From: Candidatus Thiodiazotropha sp. (ex Monitilora ramsayi)
GTDB taxonomy: Bacteria; Pseudomonadota; Gammaproteobacteria; Chromatiales; Chromatiaceae
NCBI GenBank assembly: GCA_025655595.1
Contig: JAHXIO010000004.1
Location: 1-64,000 of the forward strand
DNA length: 64,000 bases
Direction: 5' to 3'
Below, piece by piece: positions 1-8,610 of this stretch. Position 1 is the first letter of the stretch. Each line of letters opens with the position of its first letter. The translations under genes and the position numbers were made by a program. Below the pieces are notes generated by a model. It saw nothing but the letters and a program-made list of their open reading frames with translations. It was not told the origin of the DNA and ran no database searches.

Positions 1-208
1 TATGTTGGCGCTGCCAAACCTCCAAGCGAACCTGGACGCCCTTGAGCAATTACAGTCGATTGCCTTTTCGGGGCATATTGCCGATACTGCAAAATATCCG
101 GATGAGGAAGAGCAATTACGTAAAATGGGAATAACTTCGGTGTTCAATATCTATACAGAAGCAGGATTGGGATTCGCCGATCATGTTGAGGCACAAAATC
201 CAGTCTGA
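1..208 (+). CDS. C-terminal end of a Kef-type cation:proton antiporter / TrkA-N protein (partial)
   Basis: The frame is open to the left edge and ends with TGA, so only about the last 68 residues are present. The tail carries the pattern GITSVFNIYTEAGLGFADHV, which resembles the end of the NAD-binding (TrkA-N/RCK) domain in Kef-type potassium or sodium/proton antiporters, where the Rossmann domain finishes with a similar Asn-Tyr-Glu-Ala-Gly-Phe-Ala-His run. The membrane part, if present, lies outside the window. Family placement is from recalled similarity only. It could also be a stand-alone TrkA-N protein. Confidence 0.6.
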   Translation, partial: MLALPNLQANLDALEQLQSIAFSGHIADTAKYPDEEEQLRKMGITSVFNIYTEAGLGFADHVEAQNPV

Positions 209-303
209 TCCCAATGGCTGCGTGAATGAGAAATACCTGAGTAGAGAGAAATGGCTTCCAAGATTAGTGATTATGTTCTCCAACCCGGATTGTTTACGTT
301 GTT

Positions 304-1524
304 TTATGCGCTTTTCCTGACTGCCGATTTTCTTTCAGATAGTGATCGACTACCTTCCACTGCACGGTAATCAATACTGATACGGTCACCCGCTATCGGG
401 CGGAACAGGTTGTCGGCAAATGCGATATGATCGGGATGGTCTCGGTAGCTATCGATCACGGCAGAGTGGCAGAAACGTACTAGCCAGCTGAAGCGATACT
501 GAGCGCCTTGCTGTACTGCGTCTCCTGTGAATACCGCTCTGACACCTGGTATTTGAGAAAGTACCTGTTTGCCTTCAGACATCATCGCATGCACCTCTTT
601 CTCACTCGCATCGGCGTTATAGATGATCAGATGTTCAACCGGCGCCCAGGAGGAGCAGTTTTTCAGCACTTCATCGGCTAGCCCGGCCGATCCCCAAAGA
701 TGCATACAACACTCGGCCTCTTCGGCGATGGACTCCGCTACGCCGCCTACGAGCGCGGTATAGCCTTGCCTGCCGCTCTGGATATTCTGTTGTATGCGTG
801 CACCTGATGTGTCGGCCAGCGCAGTGTAGTAGTTGATTTTGCTGATGCCGTTGCTGATGAGTCGACTGTACTGCTCATCCGCAAGGCCGGTGCCCCCATG
901 GAGTACTAGCGGTATGCCCAGGGCCTCGTTGATCTCCTCAAGTCGTGAGTAGTTAAGTCTGGGGTTCCCCTTGATCCTTCCATGTACGGTACCGATGGAG
1001 ACAGCGAGAAAGTCGACGCCGGTACGCTGCACATAGGCTTTTGCCTCCGAGACAGAGGTGTAGACAAGTTCGCCGGGATGACGCTCCGCATCCTCTCCCT
1101 CGACACCGGGCACATAGCCAAGCTCCCCCTCAACCGGTATACCGCAGCCGCGTGCCATTTGGGTAACACCAAGGGTTAACCGCACATTCTCTTCGAAAGG
1201 GTGGTGCGAGGCATCGACCATCACGCCGTTACACCCAAGACGGATGGATTGGACTGCTGACTCCGTGCTCGCTCCGTGATCGAGATGGATGGCGACAGGG
1301 ACGGTTGCACGTTGCGCTGCACGCTCCACAGCACTCATGAGCAGTTCGAAGTCGAAATAAGCAAAGTGTGGCTCAGCAAGAGAGAGGATGACCGGTGAGC
1401 GGCTACGCTCTGCTGCCGTCATGATGCCGGTTACAAAGTCGAGGCTGACGACATCGAAGGCACCAACAGCGTAACTGTTTTGGTAGGCATGCTCGAGCAT
1501 TCCCTTCATGTCAACAATGGGCAT
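304..1524 (-). CDS. Class II (ketose-bisphosphate) aldolase with C-terminal Dabb domain
   Basis: Residues 1-285 form a class II, metal-dependent aldolase barrel. The HLDHG motif (catalytic Asp82, metal-ligand His83), the IGTVHG segment and the VLHGGTG segment supply the expected histidines. Residues about 296-385 form a second domain whose HxxY/DHPDHIAF pattern and ending in a VDY-like strand resemble the stress-responsive A/B barrel (Dabb). The usual aldolase ends near residue 280-350, so this is a fusion. A good ribosome site (AGGAG, 6 bases before ATG) fixes the start. It is divergent from a CbbR-like regulator, which suggests a role in the Calvin cycle or another sugar-phosphate path. The substrate cannot be read from sequence. 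The Dabb role is unknown. Confidence 0.85.
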   Translation of the reverse strand: MPIVDMKGMLEHAYQNSYAVGAFDVVSLDFVTGIMTAAERSRSPVILSLAEPHFAYFDFELLMSAVERAAQRATVPVAIHLDHGASTESAVQSIRLGCNGVMVDASHHPFEENVRLTLGVTQMARGCGIPVEGELGYVPGVEGEDAERHPGELVYTSVSEAKAYVQRTGVDFLAVSIGTVHGRIKGNPRLNYSRLEEINEALGIPLVLHGGTGLADEQYSRLISNGISKINYYTALADTSGARIQQNIQSGRQGYTALVGGVAESIAEEAECCMHLWGSAGLADEVLKNCSSWAPVEHLIIYNADASEKEVHAMMSEGKQVLSQIPGVRAVFTGDAVQQGAQYRFSWLVRFCHSAVIDSYRDHPDHIAFADNLFRPIAGDRISIDYRAVEGSRSLSERKSAVRKSA

Positions 1525-1669
1525 GGCACTCTCCTAAAACAATGAGCGCCACACGGCAACGGAACCGCACATCGGTGCTCATGGTGAATCGGAGAACTAC
1601 TTTACGTTGACGTGCGGTTTAATTTAATTTAAAGATATTAAAGGAACTGTTTTATTTAGGTATAACGAT
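1525..1669. promoter_or_regulatory. Divergent aldolase/cbbR promoter region with inverted repeat
   Basis: This 145-base gap separates the divergent aldolase and LysR-type genes. At 1623-1642 it holds the inverted repeat TTTAAT-N8-ATTAAA in a strongly AT-rich block, close to the regulator start. LysR-type regulators usually bind T-N11-A dyads in the spacer between themselves and a divergent target, so this is a candidate operator for the adjacent regulator. Binding is inferred from position and symmetry. Confidence 0.45.
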
Positions 1670-2566
1670 ATGTATCGACGGCTGACACTCCACCAGCTTG
1701 TCATATTTACGGTGTTGGCCCGCCATCAAAATATGACCAGGGCGGCTGCGGAGTTACATATGTCGACACCGGCCTTGTCCATTCAGATCAAACAGATGTC
1801 TGGGGCGCTTGGTACGCCGCTGCACGAGCAAGTGGGAAAACGGTTATACCTGACGGAAGCGGGGTTGCGGGTTGCTCAGGCTGCCAGGGATGTATTGGAA
1901 AGACTGGAGGGGCTCTCAACGGAGCTGGCTGAGCTCCAGGGGCTGGAGAGCGGATCCTTAAAACTCACAATTATTACCACTGCAAAATATTTTGTACCAC
2001 GCTTGCTTGGGGAGTTTTATCGGCAACATCCCGGGATTGAGGTGGCGTTGGAGGTGTTGAATCGAGACCAGTGCCTGACCCGCTTGAGACAAAACATCGA
2101 CGATCTCTACATCATGGGGCGGGTACCCGATAGTCTAGACGTCACGGCTGTACCATTTATGGAGAACCCCTTAGTGGTTATTGCTCCGACAGGACACCCG
2201 CTGGAGGGTAAAAAGAATATCTCCCCCAAGCGGCTGGTCAATGAACACTTTATCATGCGTGAACAAGGATCAGGCACGCGCCTTGCCGCCGAGCGGTTTT
2301 TCGAATCGAAAAAAGTAAGTATCAAGACTCGAATGACACTGGGCAGTAATGAGGCGGTCAAGCAGGCGGTAGCTGGTGGGCTTGGACTGGCTGTTGTGTC
2401 AAAGCATACATTGAGCCTTGACGCATCATCAGGTGTATTTGCACTCCTTGATGTGAAGGGGTTCCCGCTGCTACGGCAGTGGTACGCTGTTTATCCCAAG
2501 GGCAAGCGTCAGTCCAAGGTGACAGAAGCCTTCCTGCAGTACCTGGTTGTCCAGGGTGAAAAGTGA
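1670..2566 (+). CDS. cbbR: LysR-family regulator, CbbR/RbcR-like
   Basis: The 298-residue protein has the LysR layout: an N-terminal winged HTH (about 4-63, with NMTRAAAELHMSTPALSIQI) and a periplasmic-binding-like effector domain from about residue 92. The segments ALSIQIKQ and TAKYFVPRLLGEF are typical of CbbR, the activator of Calvin-cycle genes. CbbR proteins sense metabolites such as RuBP, PEP or NADPH. No RuBisCO genes lie in the window. The divergent gene is the aldolase-Dabb fusion, its most probable direct target. Another LysR subgroup controlling only the aldolase remains possible. The ribosome site is weak. Confidence 0.72.
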   Translation: MYRRLTLHQLVIFTVLARHQNMTRAAAELHMSTPALSIQIKQMSGALGTPLHEQVGKRLYLTEAGLRVAQAARDVLERLEGLSTELAELQGLESGSLKLTIITTAKYFVPRLLGEFYRQHPGIEVALEVLNRDQCLTRLRQNIDDLYIMGRVPDSLDVTAVPFMENPLVVIAPTGHPLEGKKNISPKRLVNEHFIMREQGSGTRLAAERFFESKKVSIKTRMTLGSNEAVKQAVAGGLGLAVVSKHTLSLDASSGVFALLDVKGFPLLRQWYAVYPKGKRQSKVTEAFLQYLVVQGEK

Positions 2567-2595
2567 GGGGGACGAAGTTGATGTTCGAAAAAATC

Positions 2596-2645
2596 GGGCC
2601 AGAGAACAATAGCCTCTAAAAATAGAATTCACTGTACTCTGGCCC
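2596..2645. repeat. 9-bp perfect inverted repeat between convergent genes
   Basis: GGGCCAGAG at 2596-2604 is repeated inverted as CTCTGGCCC at 2637-2645, with a 32-base loop. It lies between the convergent ends of cbbR and a small membrane protein gene. It could fold as a shared terminator-like hairpin, but there is no clear T-run on either side. A small repeat element is the alternative. Confidence 0.4.
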
Positions 2646-2673
2646 TGCTTATCACTCTTTGCTCCGTAATCGG

Positions 2674-2880
2674 TTAGCCAAACACACTACCAGAGCGGAC
2701 CCCCATCATTTTCAATATCATGGGTAACGGACAAAACTTGGTAAAGGGGGCTTGGAAGATCATAAAGCCCACAAAGATCGTGGCGTACAGAAAATAGACG
2801 TTTTGTGTGGCGAGGTATGCGCCAGCGGTTGCCATAATAAGGACGCCGACAATGGCGAATGTAATGCGTTCGACAGTCAT
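2674..2880 (-). CDS. Small inner-membrane protein, DUF2892/YgaP-tail family
   Basis: The 68-residue protein has two membrane helices (about 5-22 and 26-43), followed by a segment reading FTKFCPLPMILKMMGV. That FT-x-FCP-x2-x-ILK-x-G pattern is the hallmark of the DUF2892 family, found alone or as the tail of YgaP-type rhodaneses. I chose the ATG at 2880 because GGGAG lies 9 bases upstream and family members start at about this point. Longer in-frame starts at 2943 and 3015 would add a Cys-rich segment not typical of the family. Function is unknown. Confidence 0.65.
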   Translation of the reverse strand: MTVERITFAIVGVLIMATAGAYLATQNVYFLYATIFVGFMIFQAPFTKFCPLPMILKMMGVRSGSVFG

Positions 2881-3072
2881 GGTGACGAGCTCCCGGTAAA
2901 TGTTTGGTGCGACCCGATTGTCGCAGCTGATGTCATTTTGCATGTTTCCAACGCGCTGTCTGGAACATTTGTTACAGTTCAAATCGAATAACAGTATTAA
3001 CAGCGGAGTGGACATCCGGTTTCAGAAGCGCCGACAATAGTGGGCAGCCTGTACTCAATTGGTAGGAATCCT

Positions 3073-5322
3073 ATGCGCCACTTCACGACGACTATCCGCG
3101 TTAAAGAAGCTGCCTGTACGATTCTTGCGCTTCTGGTCCTGGTTATTAATATCGATCAGGTTGTTGCTGAGACCGTGCCAACGGAACAGACTGGTGAACG
3201 CCCTGTCATCGGGCTCGTCTTAAGTGGGGGTGGGGCGAGAGGTGCTTCCCATATTGGAGTGCTCAAAGTACTGGAAGAGTTGCGAATCCCCATTGACGTT
3301 ATTACCGGCACCAGCATGGGCGCCATTGTTGGCGGGATGTATGCCTATGGGTACTCGGTGGAGGAGATAGAGAAACACCTTGGCGAGACTGACTGGGATG
3401 CGATATTTCGCGATGAACCACCGAGAAAGAGCAGGAGTTTCCGCCGGAAACAGGACGATTACAACTTCTTGATCAAACAGGAGGCGGGGGTCAAAGAGGG
3501 GAAACTCATCATCCCCAAAGGCCTGCTGCAGGGTCAGCAGCTGTCGCTGAGGTTGAAATCACTCACTCTCCTGGCGCCCACGGATTTCGATGTGCTGCCG
3601 ATTCGGTTTCGTGCCGTTGCTGCGGATATCGAGAGCGGTGAGGCGGTCGTCTTGAGACATGGCAGTCTCTCAACCGCAATGCTTGCCAGTATGGCCATTC
3701 CCGGTGTCCTCGCGCCGGTCGATTGGAATGATCGGTTGCTGGTCGACGGGGGATTCGCCAATAACGTACCCGTGCAACTGGCGCACGAATTGGGTGCCGA
3801 TATTTTAATCGTGGTGGATCTGAGCAGTGAGCTGCAGGGAAGGGATGGACTGACTTCCCCCTTCAGTATCCTCAATCAGATCCTGGGGATTACGATACAG
3901 CGCAACTCCGCAGAACAGCTAAAGAAGCTCACCTCTGACGATATACTGATTCAACCGGATCTCAGCGGCTACTCATCAACGGATTTCTGGCGGACATCCG
4001 AGATGATTGATAGCGGTGTTGTGGCGGCAGAACTCAATACCCAAAGACTTGGTCAGCTCTCAATCTCCAAGGAAGATTATGCGGAATACTTAACCGCTGT
4101 ACGGCAAAGGGATACAGAATCGCCGACCATCGATAGGATAACCTTTGATAACCAGACGCCATTAAGTACGGATGTGCTCAAATCACATATCACCGTCGAG
4201 GCCGGGGATAAGCTGGATATTCCAGCATTGGAAGAGGACATCCATCAGCTGTACGGGATGAACATCTTCGAACGGGTCGATTACAATGTCCTGCAGGACG
4301 ACCAGCAGAAGGAGTTGAATGTCGAGGCTGAAGAGAAGGAGTGGGGTCCGCACTATCTGCGATTCGGTTTGATTATGGAAACCGATTTTGAGGGATCCGG
4401 AATCTTTAATCTGGCCACCAGCCACACCATGACACTTATCAACCGATTGGGCGGTGAATGGCGGTCGGAGCTTCAAATCGGCCATGATCAACGACTCGTC
4501 ACCGAGCTATACCAACCGATCGATAACCGGCTCCGATACTACTTCCGTACCTCGCTCGGGTATTACGAAACCCATTTCGCACAGTTTGAGTCAGGGCAAC
4601 AGGTAGCTGACTTGGATGTCAGTTATTCGACCTTTTTATTGGCAGGCGGGCGCCAGTTTGGGAACTGGGGCCAACTCGAGGTTGGCGCCTATGCCGCATC
4701 CGGTGATTCCAGCCCTCGTATTGGAGATCTGTCCACCCCCACTAACGATATCAATGCCGGCGCCTGGGTTGTGACTTTTTCGTATGATCAGCTGGATAGC
4801 ATCAACATTCCCCGGTCAGGTTTGCTGGCCAACATTTCATGGTCAGCAGGCAAAGAGGCACTCGGAGCGGAAGATGAGCAGGACACCTTGCGGGTAAACG
4901 GTCTTTGGGCGGGAACCTGGAACAAGCACACGCTCATGTTATGGGGCGGTATTGCCGGTGTGATCCACACCGATGTCCCCGCCGACGATGCATTCTCCAT
5001 CGGTGGTCTCTTCAACCTGTCAGGTTATCGCAAGTCGGAGTTGTCGGGCCGATATGCCGGCATGATGCGTGTAATCTACTTGAGGGAGATTGGTGATAGC
5101 CGGTCAGTACTGAAAGTACCGGTCTATGTTGGCGCTTCCCTGGAAGCCGGCAACGTTTGGAATGATAGGGATGAGATCCGTTTCGATTCGTTATTATTGG
5201 CGGGCAGTATTAGTCTGGCGATCGACTCACCCATTGGGCCGATCTATCTTGCCCGGGGTTTCGCTGAAGGTGGGCGACGTGAGAGTTACTTGTACCTTGG
5301 ACGGACCTTTACGTTTCTTTAA
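3073..5322 (+). CDS. Patatin-like phospholipase with POTRA and Omp85-type barrel (PlpD-like)
   Basis: The 749-residue protein starts with a signal peptide (hydrophobic core about 15-30). A patatin hydrolase domain follows: oxyanion loop GGGARG (about 52-57), nucleophile motif GTSMG with Ser81, and VDGG with Asp225, completing the Ser-Asp dyad. Residues about 355-415 look like one POTRA domain (LYGMNIFERVDY). The rest is rich in alternating beta strands and ends in Phe-Leu after YLYLGRTFTF, as in Omp85/BamA-type barrels. This is the type Vd (patatin-like) autotransporter plan, so the lipase probably acts at or outside the outer membrane. The start at 3073 has TAGGA just upstream and begins the signal peptide. 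An earlier start at 3040 is less likely. Confidence 0.88.
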   Translation: MRHFTTTIRVKEAACTILALLVLVINIDQVVAETVPTEQTGERPVIGLVLSGGGARGASHIGVLKVLEELRIPIDVITGTSMGAIVGGMYAYGYSVEEIEKHLGETDWDAIFRDEPPRKSRSFRRKQDDYNFLIKQEAGVKEGKLIIPKGLLQGQQLSLRLKSLTLLAPTDFDVLPIRFRAVAADIESGEAVVLRHGSLSTAMLASMAIPGVLAPVDWNDRLLVDGGFANNVPVQLAHELGADILIVVDLSSELQGRDGLTSPFSILNQILGITIQRNSAEQLKKLTSDDILIQPDLSGYSSTDFWRTSEMIDSGVVAAELNTQRLGQLSISKEDYAEYLTAVRQRDTESPTIDRITFDNQTPLSTDVLKSHITVEAGDKLDIPALEEDIHQLYGMNIFERVDYNVLQDDQQKELNVEAEEKEWGPHYLRFGLIMETDFEGSGIFNLATSHTMTLINRLGGEWRSELQIGHDQRLVTELYQPIDNRLRYYFRTSLGYYETHFAQFESGQQVADLDVSYSTFLLAGGRQFGNWGQLEVGAYAASGDSSPRIGDLSTPTNDINAGAWVVTFSYDQLDSINIPRSGLLANISWSAGKEALGAEDEQDTLRVNGLWAGTWNKHTLMLWGGIAGVIHTDVPADDAFSIGGLFNLSGYRKSELSGRYAGMMRVIYLREIGDSRSVLKVPVYVGASLEAGNVWNDRDEIRFDSLLLAGSISLAIDSPIGPIYLARGFAEGGRRESYLYLGRTFTFL

Positions 5323-5402
5323 CTTAACTGCAGACGGCGGATATAGGAGCTTTCCGTTTCCGGATAGTTGTGACATAACAAAGTTTTGGTGTGCTCATTA
5401 CC

Positions 5403-5819
5403 TTAACTGTCTGCCAAGCGGCTGTCCCGAGAATAAAAATAACTGAAAGAGAATTTTGTGATCAATGCTGCGCGTAATCCCAGTCCGAACAGGAAGGCCG
5501 GACCGCCAAGGAGAGAACGATAGAGAGTAACTTCTACGATTATCGAAACAAGGAGCAATACCGCCGTTATCAGCAAAAGCCCTTTGCGCTCATAAGGCCG
5601 GAACCAACCCCATGCCAGGATGATCGCCCAGCCCTCCATGAAGAGTGCCGAGATATACATGGCAAATTGATAATCTTCACCAGTACCAACCAGGCCACAC
5701 ATGATATTGGGGATGTTCGCTCCGGACGCGATAAGAAACCAGTTTGCTGCAACCGCTGTATCCGCGATCGCTCCAATCAAGAAACTCAGTTTGAGTAGGT
5801 AAAGACCTCTGCCTTCCAT
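5403..5819 (-). CDS. Hypothetical four-helix membrane protein
   Basis: I do not recognise this 138-residue protein. It has about four hydrophobic helices (roughly residues 10-30, 52-72, 81-98 and 103-123), a short charged loop PYERKG and a polar C-terminus. It lies between the outer-membrane phospholipase (convergent) and the lipase-like gene (same strand, 53 bases upstream). No catalytic or metal-binding pattern is visible. Confidence 0.6.
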   Translation of the reverse strand: MEGRGLYLLKLSFLIGAIADTAVAANWFLIASGANIPNIMCGLVGTGEDYQFAMYISALFMEGWAIILAWGWFRPYERKGLLLITAVLLLVSIIVEVTLYRSLLGGPAFLFGLGLRAALITKFSFSYFYSRDSRLADS

Positions 5820-5872
5820 AACTCACCTTCTCAGACGTTTAAGGGAAATTAAAGCTAATATAAACTTGAATC

Positions 5873-6619
5873 TCAATAGCTGAACCGTCCCTGTTTCAGG
5901 AAATGGATCGTCTGTTGTGCAACAGCCTTGTCGTAGCGCATGGCCGAGTGTCCTGTCTCAATCAGAATGAAGTCGTCCATTCCTTCGATCAAAGTGGAGC
6001 GCACCGGTACCAGGCCGTCGTCAGGTCCTGCGATATGATCATCTTTTGTACTGCCCTCCCTGTATCCGGCGATCACGCCCAGGGGATAGTCTGGTTTCGG
6101 CAGAGAATTGGGAAAGCTTTCTGAATCAGTGCCCAAAGCGAGTGCTGCTTCACCTGCTATCTGCAGCCACCAGCGATCGCGGTATTTGTCGACAAAGTCA
6201 GTGCCATGGTTGGGTGTGCCGATCATCACCACCTTGCCGAGATTGTCAGAACGACGGTGATCGAGGTAGGCACGGATGATCAGTCCGCCCAGAGAGTGCC
6301 CGACAAAGTGAATGGAATTCTGCCGTCTTTCGCAGCAGGCTTGGATGTCACGGGTGACCGAGTCGACAATCTGTTCCGGTGTGGTGCGGAAAGAATCGTA
6401 GTCGATGCGCACTACGTGATATCCGGTATATTCCAACCGGGAAGCCAATAGCCACATGGCTGCCTTGCTGCGGCCCAGTCCATGGAGAAGCACCACGATC
6501 TCTTTGTTCTCAGGTACATCCGCATCAACTTCGGAAATTGGGGATAGGGAACAACTCAGCCCGGTGACAATCGCAATGGCCACAGAGATGAGTAAGATTT
6601 TGTACTTGAATGGACGCAT
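5873..6619 (-). CDS. Alpha/beta-hydrolase, lipase/PGAP1-like esterase
   Basis: The 248-residue protein has an N-terminal hydrophobic export segment (about 8-25) ending in Cys23. Its context LSC is a marginal lipobox, so it may be a lipoprotein or periplasmic. The hydrolase core shows VVLLHGLGRS (oxyanion region), the nucleophile elbow GHSLGG with Ser109, an acidic segment PDDGLVPVRS, and a late His in ETGHSAM. Together they give a complete Ser-Asp-His triad. This pattern fits triacylglycerol lipase/PGAP1-like esterases. It is followed 23 bases upstream on the same strand by an AraC-type regulator that might control it. The substrate is unknown. Confidence 0.78.
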   Translation of the reverse strand: MRPFKYKILLISVAIAIVTGLSCSLSPISEVDADVPENKEIVVLLHGLGRSKAAMWLLASRLEYTGYHVVRIDYDSFRTTPEQIVDSVTRDIQACCERRQNSIHFVGHSLGGLIIRAYLDHRRSDNLGKVVMIGTPNHGTDFVDKYRDRWWLQIAGEAALALGTDSESFPNSLPKPDYPLGVIAGYREGSTKDDHIAGPDDGLVPVRSTLIEGMDDFILIETGHSAMRYDKAVAQQTIHFLKQGRFSY

Positions 6620-6642
6620 CGTCGTTACAGCGCCTCAACCCC

Positions 6643-7635
6643 TCAATTGAGCAGCCTGCTGTTGCGGGCACTCTCCGGTGTAGTACCGGTCCAGCCGTGA
6701 AAGGCGCGAAAGAAGGAGTTGGGATCATTGAAGCCAAGCAGAAAGGAGATCTGGGTATGGCTCAGATCGGAGTTTTTCAGGTAGTGGTTGGCCAACTCCT
6801 CCCGTACGTCATTCAATACTTGCTGAAAATTGGTCTTTTCCTGGTTGAGACGTCGCTGCAAGGTGCGTTTACTGACCAGTAGCCGTTCGCTGACTGCTTC
6901 CATGGAGGATTCCCCGGCAGGCAGCAGCTCAAATAACACGCTGCGCACGCGGCTGATAAAGTTATCTTCTGTAGTGAGGTCGGCCAGACGCAGATTGAGA
7001 CCGGGTTCGAAGAACTCCCACATCTTCTCATTGGCACTGATGAAGGGACGCTCCGCGTCTTCGGCGCGGAAGCTGAGGCCGATCTGGTCGGCATGCTTGG
7101 GCGTGATGCTGAAGAAGTTCCTGTAGGCCTGTTTGGGTTTCAGTTCGATCGGCGTCAGTACCGCCGTCGGTCTGATACGCTCGCGGGTGGCCATGCGTGC
7201 CAACTGGACGAAGAATGCCAGCTCGGAGGCGACCAGTGCGGGAGGTATCTCCAGTCCTTTGTCCAAAAACTCGACAACCAGCCGGGTCTCTTTCGAGGTT
7301 CGGGTGATCTGCAGGCGGCAGGGGCCAATCAGCGGCTTGTAACGGCTCAGTCTCTCTAGCGCCGTGTTGAGATTGGGACTGCAGTAGGCGGCGAAGAGAG
7401 GTGGGCTGAAGAAGTCTGCGGTCAGGCTCTCCACCAGCTGTAGCGGCATGTCGGGGCGCTCCATTACCGATGCCAGGGCATCCCAGAGGCGAAAGTACTC
7501 GACGGTGCTCAAGGCGGCTTCTTTACGGGTAAAAATATCTTGGGGCAGGGCGGCCCGCTTCAACAGTTCACGCGCATCGATGTGGTGTTGATGAAATAGT
7601 GTATTCCACCCCTGGTCGATAATGAATTTTCTCAT
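6643..7635 (-). CDS. AraC-family transcriptional regulator
   Basis: The 330-residue protein ends in a typical AraC double HTH (about 240-327). The first helix pair is in SERLLVSKRTLQRRLNQE and the second carries GFNDPNSFFRAFHGWTG, close to the family signature. The N-terminal 200 residues resemble the PF12625-type arabinose-binding/dimerisation domain of OruR/ArgR-like regulators. It lies between the lipase-like gene and an SDR gene on the same strand, so both are possible targets. The effector is unknown. Confidence 0.85.
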   Translation of the reverse strand: MRKFIIDQGWNTLFHQHHIDARELLKRAALPQDIFTRKEAALSTVEYFRLWDALASVMERPDMPLQLVESLTADFFSPPLFAAYCSPNLNTALERLSRYKPLIGPCRLQITRTSKETRLVVEFLDKGLEIPPALVASELAFFVQLARMATRERIRPTAVLTPIELKPKQAYRNFFSITPKHADQIGLSFRAEDAERPFISANEKMWEFFEPGLNLRLADLTTEDNFISRVRSVLFELLPAGESSMEAVSERLLVSKRTLQRRLNQEKTNFQQVLNDVREELANHYLKNSDLSHTQISFLLGFNDPNSFFRAFHGWTGTTPESARNSRLLN

Positions 7636-7779
7636 GATGGCGGCCTGACCTTTCTCTTACCTCGATAGTGCCTATGGGTAATAGTAGCGCGAGCCTGAAA
7701 TTGTACACTCGCTGATCACGCCATAATGCATTCGGAAGATGCCAGTCGCTGATCAGCAAGACAATAGGGATGTAGCCTG

Positions 7780-8610
7780 TCATTTCACCATCGACATAAC
7801 CAGCCTGTCGAAACCGCGATCGCTTAACCACCTGCGGGTGAAAAGCAACAGGGATGAGTATTTTCCTGCCGCATAACGAGTCTTGGGTTTTCTGGCGCGA
7901 ACGGCTTTCAGAATCAGGTCGGTGATCACTTTTGGATCGGAACCTCCGCCACCCTCGTACTCGGCTTTCTGCAGTTTGACGATCGATGCGGTCAGGTCCG
8001 AATAGGGCCCCTTGCCTGAGCGCTCTATCATCGGTTCTGTCATCACATCGCCAAATTCCGTCTGGATCGCACCCGGCTCGATAATCACCACATCGATCCC
8101 GAACTGGCTCAACTCCAGTCGAAGGCAGTCGGACCAACCCTCAAGAGCATGTTTGGTGGCGTGATACCAACTGCCCAGGGGGGTGTAGATCTTGCCACCG
8201 ATGGAGGTGACATTAATGATCTTACCGGCCCGTTTTTTGCGCATGTTGGGGAGGGTCCGCTGCGTCAGGTAGGCCAGGCCAAACAGGTTGACCTCGAACT
8301 GGTAGCGGGCGTCTTCAATGGTTGTCTCTTCCATGGCACCATACATGCCGAATCCGGCGTTGTTGATGAGAATATCGACGCCACCATGGTCTGATTCAAT
8401 CTTATCCACGACGGCATCGACCTCTTCTCTGTTGGTGATATCCATCTTCATGGGAATAGCGCCCAGTTGTTCAAGATCGGACATCTTTTCCTGCCGTCGG
8501 GCGGCGGTGTAGACCACAAGGCCCTCTTTTAGCAGTGCCTTGGCAAAGTCTTTACCCATACCGGAGGAGGCGCCGGTGATCAGTGCAACATTTGTGTGTG
8601 TGTTTGTCAT
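7780..8610 (-). CDS. Short-chain dehydrogenase/reductase (classical SDR)
   Basis: The 276-residue enzyme has the classical SDR elements: the nucleotide-binding TGASSGMG near the N-terminus, NNAG near residue 88, and the active site with Ser in NVTSIGG and Tyr-x3-Lys in WYHATK. The Arg-rich AARRQEK after the second strand suggests NADP(H). The C-terminal part (RKPKTRYAAGKYSSLLL) resembles the SDRs often located with AraC/OruR-type regulators, and an AraC gene lies 144 bases downstream on the same strand. The substrate is not predictable. Confidence 0.85.
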   Translation of the reverse strand: MTNTHTNVALITGASSGMGKDFAKALLKEGLVVYTAARRQEKMSDLEQLGAIPMKMDITNREEVDAVVDKIESDHGGVDILINNAGFGMYGAMEETTIEDARYQFEVNLFGLAYLTQRTLPNMRKKRAGKIINVTSIGGKIYTPLGSWYHATKHALEGWSDCLRLELSQFGIDVVIIEPGAIQTEFGDVMTEPMIERSGKGPYSDLTASIVKLQKAEYEGGGGSDPKVITDLILKAVRARKPKTRYAAGKYSSLLLFTRRWLSDRGFDRLVMSMVK

